Source of the DNA: Flavobacteriales bacterium
GTDB taxonomy: Bacteria > Bacteroidota > Bacteroidia > Flavobacteriales_D > Sanyastnellaceae
Direction: 5' to 3'
DNA length: 64,000 bases
NCBI GenBank assembly: GCA_002863125.1
Contig: PKEB01000025.1
Coordinates: 48,412-112,411 of the forward strand
The translations under genes were made by a program, and so were the position numbers. Under the pieces are notes generated by a model. It saw only the letters and a program-made list of their open reading frames with translations. It had not been told where the DNA came from and searched no databases. Below, in pieces: positions 60,762 through 64,000 of the stretch; position 1 is the stretch's first letter, and every line of letters begins with the position of its first letter.

Positions 60762-60790
60762 AAAAAAGGAGGCGGAACCTCCTTTTTTTT
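60762..60790. terminator. Bidirectional terminator between receptor operon and convergent gene
   Basis: AAAAAAGGAGG (60762-60772) pairs with CCTCCTTTTTT (60778-60788) around a 5-base loop. The A and T tracts on each side let it work in both directions. The stop codon of the minus-strand gene (60789-60791) overlaps its edge. Confidence 0.85.
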
Positions 60791-61565
60791 AGGCCCTTAC
60801 CCTGTCTTTCACTTTTTCAGAGAATCGCTGGCCATGCACGGTGATGTTGGCCTCATCTACGCGCACTTCAGTCCGCTCAACCATGGCTTGATTCAAAAAA
60901 AACTGTACCACAGCATTCAGATGTGGATTCTCAATGTGGAATACTGCTGCATCAATCTGACCGCGCACTAAGGCATGAAGCACACGCAAGGGCGACCCGA
61001 TAACCGGCCTCAAAACCGATTCATTGGCCAACTCACGGATGGCCACCGGCACCACCTGCCAATCTTCTTCCGTGCCAACACCCAATCGCATGGACCTGAG
61101 ACGGGCTTCTTTGTCTGCGACAAGGTGGCTCCTTAAAATGCGATAATTGGAGCGCAAGGCCAACTCTTTGGTAGAGCCATGTAAAACACCAACTTCCCCA
61201 CCGAGGTAGGCAGCAGCGACCAACGGCTCGTTGGTTGAATCATTACAACGATGATAAGAGCACAAGGAGCCAATCGAATAGGTCTTCAGTCGGGCGTTGA
61301 ATGGGTTGAGCAATGGAATCATCCGAAAACAATGTCCATTCCCGGTCAATTGAAAGCAACCGTTTGACCACTCGAACTCACCCTTGATGGCGCCACTGAC
61401 TTTGCTTTTCATCGTCCCGAGCACCAATTCTTCGATGGGGCGAATGGCGAGTTCGGGATGAGCACTCTCAAGTGCAGCCAAAATCGAGGATTGATAACGA
61501 TCGGCACACCTCGCTCCAACCACCACCGCCTTCCGACACGCATTCTGCACCAGGCCGAGATTCAT
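60789..61565 (-). CDS. Uncharacterised 258-residue protein
   Basis: Family not recognised. No signal peptide or membrane helix. The N-terminus KAVVVGARCADRYQSSILAAL and the later SPLRVLHALVRGQIDAAVF have the alternating strand-helix look of a type 2 periplasmic-binding fold, as in LysR effector domains, but no DNA-binding domain is attached. Six cysteines are present. Support for a real gene: the start lies 4 nt after a -7-like TAATATTG box, and the stop meets a bidirectional terminator. It is convergent to the receptor-lipoprotein operon and lies upstream, on the same strand, of nothing recognisable. Confidence 0.6.
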   Translation of the reverse strand: MNLGLVQNACRKAVVVGARCADRYQSSILAALESAHPELAIRPIEELVLGTMKSKVSGAIKGEFEWSNGCFQLTGNGHCFRMIPLLNPFNARLKTYSIGSLCSYHRCNDSTNEPLVAAAYLGGEVGVLHGSTKELALRSNYRILRSHLVADKEARLRSMRLGVGTEEDWQVVPVAIRELANESVLRPVIGSPLRVLHALVRGQIDAAVFHIENPHLNAVVQFFLNQAMVERTEVRVDEANITVHGQRFSEKVKDRVRA

Positions 61566-61569
61566 GCAC

Positions 61570-61577
61570 CAATATTA
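61570..61577 (-). promoter_or_regulatory. Near-consensus -7 box of the 258-residue gene (TAATATTG)
   Basis: One mismatch to TAnnTTTG on the minus strand, final G 4 nt before the ATG at 61565. Confidence 0.35.
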
Positions 61578-61651
61578 AGCGCATTTCAGCCGTGTTGAAT
61601 GAAGGGAATGTTTTCTAAAACTTACCAATCATTAAACGGGACCCCCATACC

Positions 61652-62857
61652 TCACTGGCGGATGACGACCCGTTTTTGGCCTTGCGCGTCAATGACCACG
61701 CCTTTGAGAAGACTATGCGCGGGCAGCTCACGTCCAGTAAGATCGTATACTCCGCCGCCGAGCCGATTCACGGAACCCAATTCGACAGAAGCGACATCCG
61801 AAGCATTCCGCACGTCCATGCAGATGACGCCCGGACTCACGCCACAGTCGAAAGTACTAACGATGTCGCCGTCCTCGTCCCGAATCTCGACCAGACCGTA
61901 GGTGGTGTAATCCGTAACCGATCCGTACCAGTAGCCGCTCACCGGATCAATGGCCGCGCCGTAGAATGCGGGCGCATCGGCTAACCAGGTGCTGGATTCG
62001 TCCAAGCCGTCCAACGCAGAAGTGCGCACGGCGTTTTCACCGGTGATTTGGTATTTCAATTCGCCTTGGAACACCGCTGCTGCTAAGCACCCTGCGGTCG
62101 CATTAGCGACAACGTGGGTCTGAACAGTTCCTTCGCCAGACATGACCTCGCTCAATGAAGCCGAGCCGTAATCGCGGTTGTTGACTGTGACGATTTGACC
62201 ATTGTCTGCGAACAACCGATTGGGGTTTTTGCCCTCCTCACCCAAGTCGAACTCTATGTAGGCTTCTGTGGTCGCATTCCACTCGCCGATGTAGCCAACC
62301 TCGTTGCCCCAATCGAAGGCATTGTTCACAGCGATGTACAAGCGGTCGCCGGACCATGCCAATCCTTCCGTCGCGTAGGCTGGACCGTTGGCCGTGGTCA
62401 ACTCACCGGCCCAAGTCAATTCATCGGCGTGGAACCATCGCAGATAGGAATCAAGCGGCAGGTTCATCCCGAACTCGTCTACGTCGCCACGCGTAACGTA
62501 GATGATTCCATCGCGCTCCGCCAATTGGCGCACCCCTGTGACTTCGGCGGCTGCCAGCAATTCATAGGAGTCCGCGTCGTACTTGAGCAACTGACCGTCC
62601 GCAGCGACGAACAATGCTCCATTGACGAGGATGGCATCGGAAATGAATCCGGCCCCCTCGATGGACGCTACGGTCTCGTAGACGTTAAGGGCAGGGTCGT
62701 ACACGCCCAAGGTCGGCTGCACCAGCACCTCTCCCGTTTGCCAATCGGACCACCCTTCATTCAAAACGAAGACTTGGTGCAGGTAGGCCTGCGCTCCGGC
62801 TACAAACGCTAACCCCAACATTCCGACCAACGCAACTCCCTTTAGACTTTTAATCAT
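61652..62857 (-). CDS. Secreted beta-propeller protein (DUF5074/YncE-like) with likely T9SS tail
   Basis: 401 residues. The signal peptide MIKSLKGVALVGMLGLAFVAGAQA is clear. The mature part starts HQVFVLNEGWSDWQTG, typical of DUF5074, and consists of blade-like repeats (GALFVAADGQLLKYD, GIIYVTRGDVDEFG, DRLYIAVNN). The last about 40 residues contain GGVYDLTGRELP and end QKRVVIRQ, resembling the type A sorting tail of type IX secretion substrates. Surface propellers of this kind can bind ligands for TonB receptors, for example BtuG for vitamin B12; the ligand here is unknown. ATG 62857 fits a canonical -33/-7 promoter. Confidence 0.82.
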   Translation of the reverse strand: MIKSLKGVALVGMLGLAFVAGAQAYLHQVFVLNEGWSDWQTGEVLVQPTLGVYDPALNVYETVASIEGAGFISDAILVNGALFVAADGQLLKYDADSYELLAAAEVTGVRQLAERDGIIYVTRGDVDEFGMNLPLDSYLRWFHADELTWAGELTTANGPAYATEGLAWSGDRLYIAVNNAFDWGNEVGYIGEWNATTEAYIEFDLGEEGKNPNRLFADNGQIVTVNNRDYGSASLSEVMSGEGTVQTHVVANATAGCLAAAVFQGELKYQITGENAVRTSALDGLDESSTWLADAPAFYGAAIDPVSGYWYGSVTDYTTYGLVEIRDEDGDIVSTFDCGVSPGVICMDVRNASDVASVELGSVNRLGGGVYDLTGRELPAHSLLKGVVIDAQGQKRVVIRQ

Positions 62858-62874
62858 GACGTTCTCTTTTTGGG

Positions 62875-62906
62875 CAAAAGTACTCCGGACACGAAGCGCG
62901 ACCAAA
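62875..62906 (-). promoter_or_regulatory. -33/-7 promoter of the beta-propeller gene
   Basis: Minus-strand TTTG (62906-62903), 20-nt spacer, TACTTTTG (62882-62875), 17 nt before the ATG. This is the most complete match to the Bacteroidota primary promoter in the window. The -33 element lies in the T-rich tail of the terminator of the preceding gene. Confidence 0.7.
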
Positions 62907-62912
62907 CAAAAC

Positions 62913-62940
62913 GGGCCACCCTTCAGTAGAAAGGTGGCCC
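62913..62940 (-). terminator. Terminator of the right-edge repeat protein gene
   Basis: GGGCCACC (minus strand 62940-62933) pairs with GGTGGCCC (62920-62913), followed on the minus strand by GTTTTGTTT. It lies 22 bp after the stop codon of that gene. Confidence 0.75.
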
Positions 62941-62962
62941 TCAATGTGCGTTTTGTTATCGA

Positions 62963-64000
62963 TTAGTACGTTGTACCCCAAGCCAGCAAGAAGTCAAGCA
63001 AATCTTGCGCTTGGACTTGTCCGTCTCCGTTGAAGTCTGGACAAATCTGGTACGTACACGTATCGTCTTCGAGGTTCGCTACTAGGTTGTAGTTGAGTGC
63101 TTCCGCATCAGTACATCCCGTCCAGACGCAGTCGCCGCTATCGACGGTGGCTTCTGGATCGTAGTTGCTCGCTAACGGATACGTACATCCCATCTCGGCA
63201 CATACCTCAGCTGGGCTGTCTGAAGCGCAGTAGTCAACCGGAGTGTACAAGTCTTCGAGTGGGGTCGCCACGACGTTACATGCCTCCTGGACCCATTCTA
63301 CACCGCCCCATTCTGGACCGGTCTGACCATAGGCCAACAAGAAGTCGAGCAAGTCTTGGTTCTGAACCACGCCGTCGCCGTTGAAGTCAGCAATTGGTGC
63401 ACTTGCACAATCACCACCCGCATTGGCGTAAGCATTGAAGTTGAACGCTGTGTCGTCCATGCAACCTTCGAAGAGGCAAGAACTGTCATCGTCGGTAGCA
63501 CTCATGGCGTAGTTCGCAGCCGATGCATAAGTACAACCAGCCACTTCGAACTCGTCGCACACGCCGTCACCGTCTACGTCGCTCAAGCAGTTGCCATCGC
63601 AATCGTAACCCATGTCGGCGAATTCACACGTTCCGTCGTCTTCGGTGGCATCAGCATCGTAGTTACACGCATCAGGATGTGTACATCCGAATACTTCGAA
63701 CTCATCGCATACACCGTCACCGTCTGAATCGTTCAGGCAGTTGCCAGCGCAATCGTAACCCGCGTCAGCGTACGTACAAGAGCCGTCATCGTCTGTGGCA
63801 TCCGCATCGTAGTTGCACGCTTCAGCCTCGGTACATCCGGCTACTTCGAATTCGTCGCACACACCGTCGGCGTCTATGTCGTTCAGGCAGTTGCCATCAC
63901 AATCGTAGCCTTCTTCAGCGTAGGTGCAAGATCCGTCCTCGTCGGTCGCATCTGCATTGTAGTTACATGCCATTTCGTCCTGGCAACCGGCGATTTCGAA
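62963..64000 (-). CDS. Secreted Cys/Asp-rich repeat protein, 5'-truncated by window edge
   Basis: The last 346 residues of a longer protein; the frame is open to the right edge (FEIAGCQDEMACNY). It carries 50-residue repeats that join a GCxxxxACNYDADATDDDGSC module to a Ca2+-loop segment (YDCDGNCLNDxDxDGVCDEFEV), similar to thrombospondin type 3-like repeats. A degenerate fourth unit follows. Then come a dockerin-like motif ADFNGDGVVQNQDLLDFLLA, two more Cys modules, and a second dockerin-like motif PDFNGDGQVQAQDLLDFLLA just before the C-terminus (WGTTY). Secretion is inferred; the signal peptide is outside the window. Confidence 0.85.
   Translation of the reverse strand, partial: FEIAGCQDEMACNYNADATDEDGSCTYAEEGYDCDGNCLNDIDADGVCDEFEVAGCTEAEACNYDADATDDDGSCTYADAGYDCAGNCLNDSDGDGVCDEFEVFGCTHPDACNYDADATEDDGTCEFADMGYDCDGNCLSDVDGDGVCDEFEVAGCTYASAANYAMSATDDDSSCLFEGCMDDTAFNFNAYANAGGDCASAPIADFNGDGVVQNQDLLDFLLAYGQTGPEWGGVEWVQEACNVVATPLEDLYTPVDYCASDSPAEVCAEMGCTYPLASNYDPEATVDSGDCVWTGCTDAEALNYNLVANLEDDTCTYQICPDFNGDGQVQAQDLLDFLLAWGTTY
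63539..64000 (-). repeat. 150-bp tandem coding repeats
   Basis: Units start at 63988, 63838 and 63688 on the minus strand, exactly 150 bp apart, and each encodes 50 residues. A degenerate unit begins at 63538. Four codons of another unit lie at the right edge, so the array continues outside. Confidence 0.9.

Noticed and set aside
60789..61565. Hydroxymethylbilane synthase identity for the 258-residue protein
   Set aside because: A few segments have a similar strand-helix rhythm, but the dipyrromethane-binding Cys motif and the N-terminal R-x-S-x-LA signature are absent.
61610..61621. GTTTTCTAAAAC inverted repeat near the end of the propeller gene
   Set aside because: A 5-bp AT-rich arm is too weak to call a terminator or operator.
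63539..64000. Regular 150-bp repeats considered as a CRISPR array
   Set aside because: The whole unit is repeated with no unique spacers, the period is far too long, and all units are in one reading frame.

Overview
The window is a dense, insertion-free stretch of a Bacteroidota chromosome, most likely a marine Flavobacteriales-type organism with moderately high G+C. The evidence is a PorD (DUF4835) type IX secretion protein, the bamD-rpoZ-coaBC-porD-recN block, a Bacteroidota-type Rpb6/omega subunit, a serine-palmitoyltransferase-like enzyme, TonB-dependent receptors with N-terminal carboxypeptidase-regulatory-like domains, and surface proteins with GCxDxxAxNY...DDGSC modules. Promoters match the Bacteroidota -7 element TAnnTTTG (here also TAnnTTCG). 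No rRNA, tRNA, CRISPR array, prophage or insertion sequence was seen. Genes are very tightly packed: the longest non-coding stretch is 193 bp, and ATGA/TAATG start-stop overlaps are common. Layout: 1-8610 carries a truncated glycosyltransferase, recR, a sodium:solute symporter, an aspartate-type aminotransferase and an overlapping hldA-trkH-menG-aroA operon. 8633-15357 carries an EI24 membrane protein, an Mpl-type Mur ligase, a DtxR regulator overlapping a ZIP metal transporter under a likely autoregulatory palindrome, an AI-2E-family permease and pyrG with a perfect palindrome in its leader. 15354-20576 carries a coupled minus-strand unit (ElaA-DinB fusion, GT2, O-antigen-ligase-like) and an ABC-F ATPase. 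20582-24739 is the phenylacetyl-CoA epoxidase locus, with paaE divergent from overlapping paaABCD and a trailing unknown gene. 24742-28568 (minus) is an alpha-oxoamine synthase of the sphingolipid type, truA and an MsbA-like exporter. 28747-33783 is bamD-rpoZ-coaBC-porD-recN. 33794-42411 holds a TonB-dependent receptor, an Lhr-like helicase, a TPR-like secreted protein, a GT4, a Gfo/Idh dehydrogenase and a BtuF-like metal-chelate-binding protein. 42541-48773 holds dnaK, closed by a good terminator, then an MMPL/RND exporter, a Tat-type glycosylasparaginase and a UbiA prenyltransferase. The most unusual part is 48774-64000, a surface-protein locus. A 2475-residue secreted protein carries five tandem copies of a domain of about 435 residues, then Cys-rich modules, a CBM-like domain and a dockerin-like tail. 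It is followed by its own terminator, a 1066-residue TonB-dependent receptor and a lipocalin-like lipoprotein. On the opposite strand lie an unrecognised 258-residue protein, a beta-propeller (DUF5074/YncE-like) protein with a likely type IX sorting tail, and a protein with 150-bp repeats that runs off the right edge and ends in the same dockerin-like motif. A second genome-level signal is that many -7 boxes sit only 4-5 nt before the start codon, which implies leaderless or nearly leaderless mRNAs. No computation was run; family calls rest on motifs read by eye.
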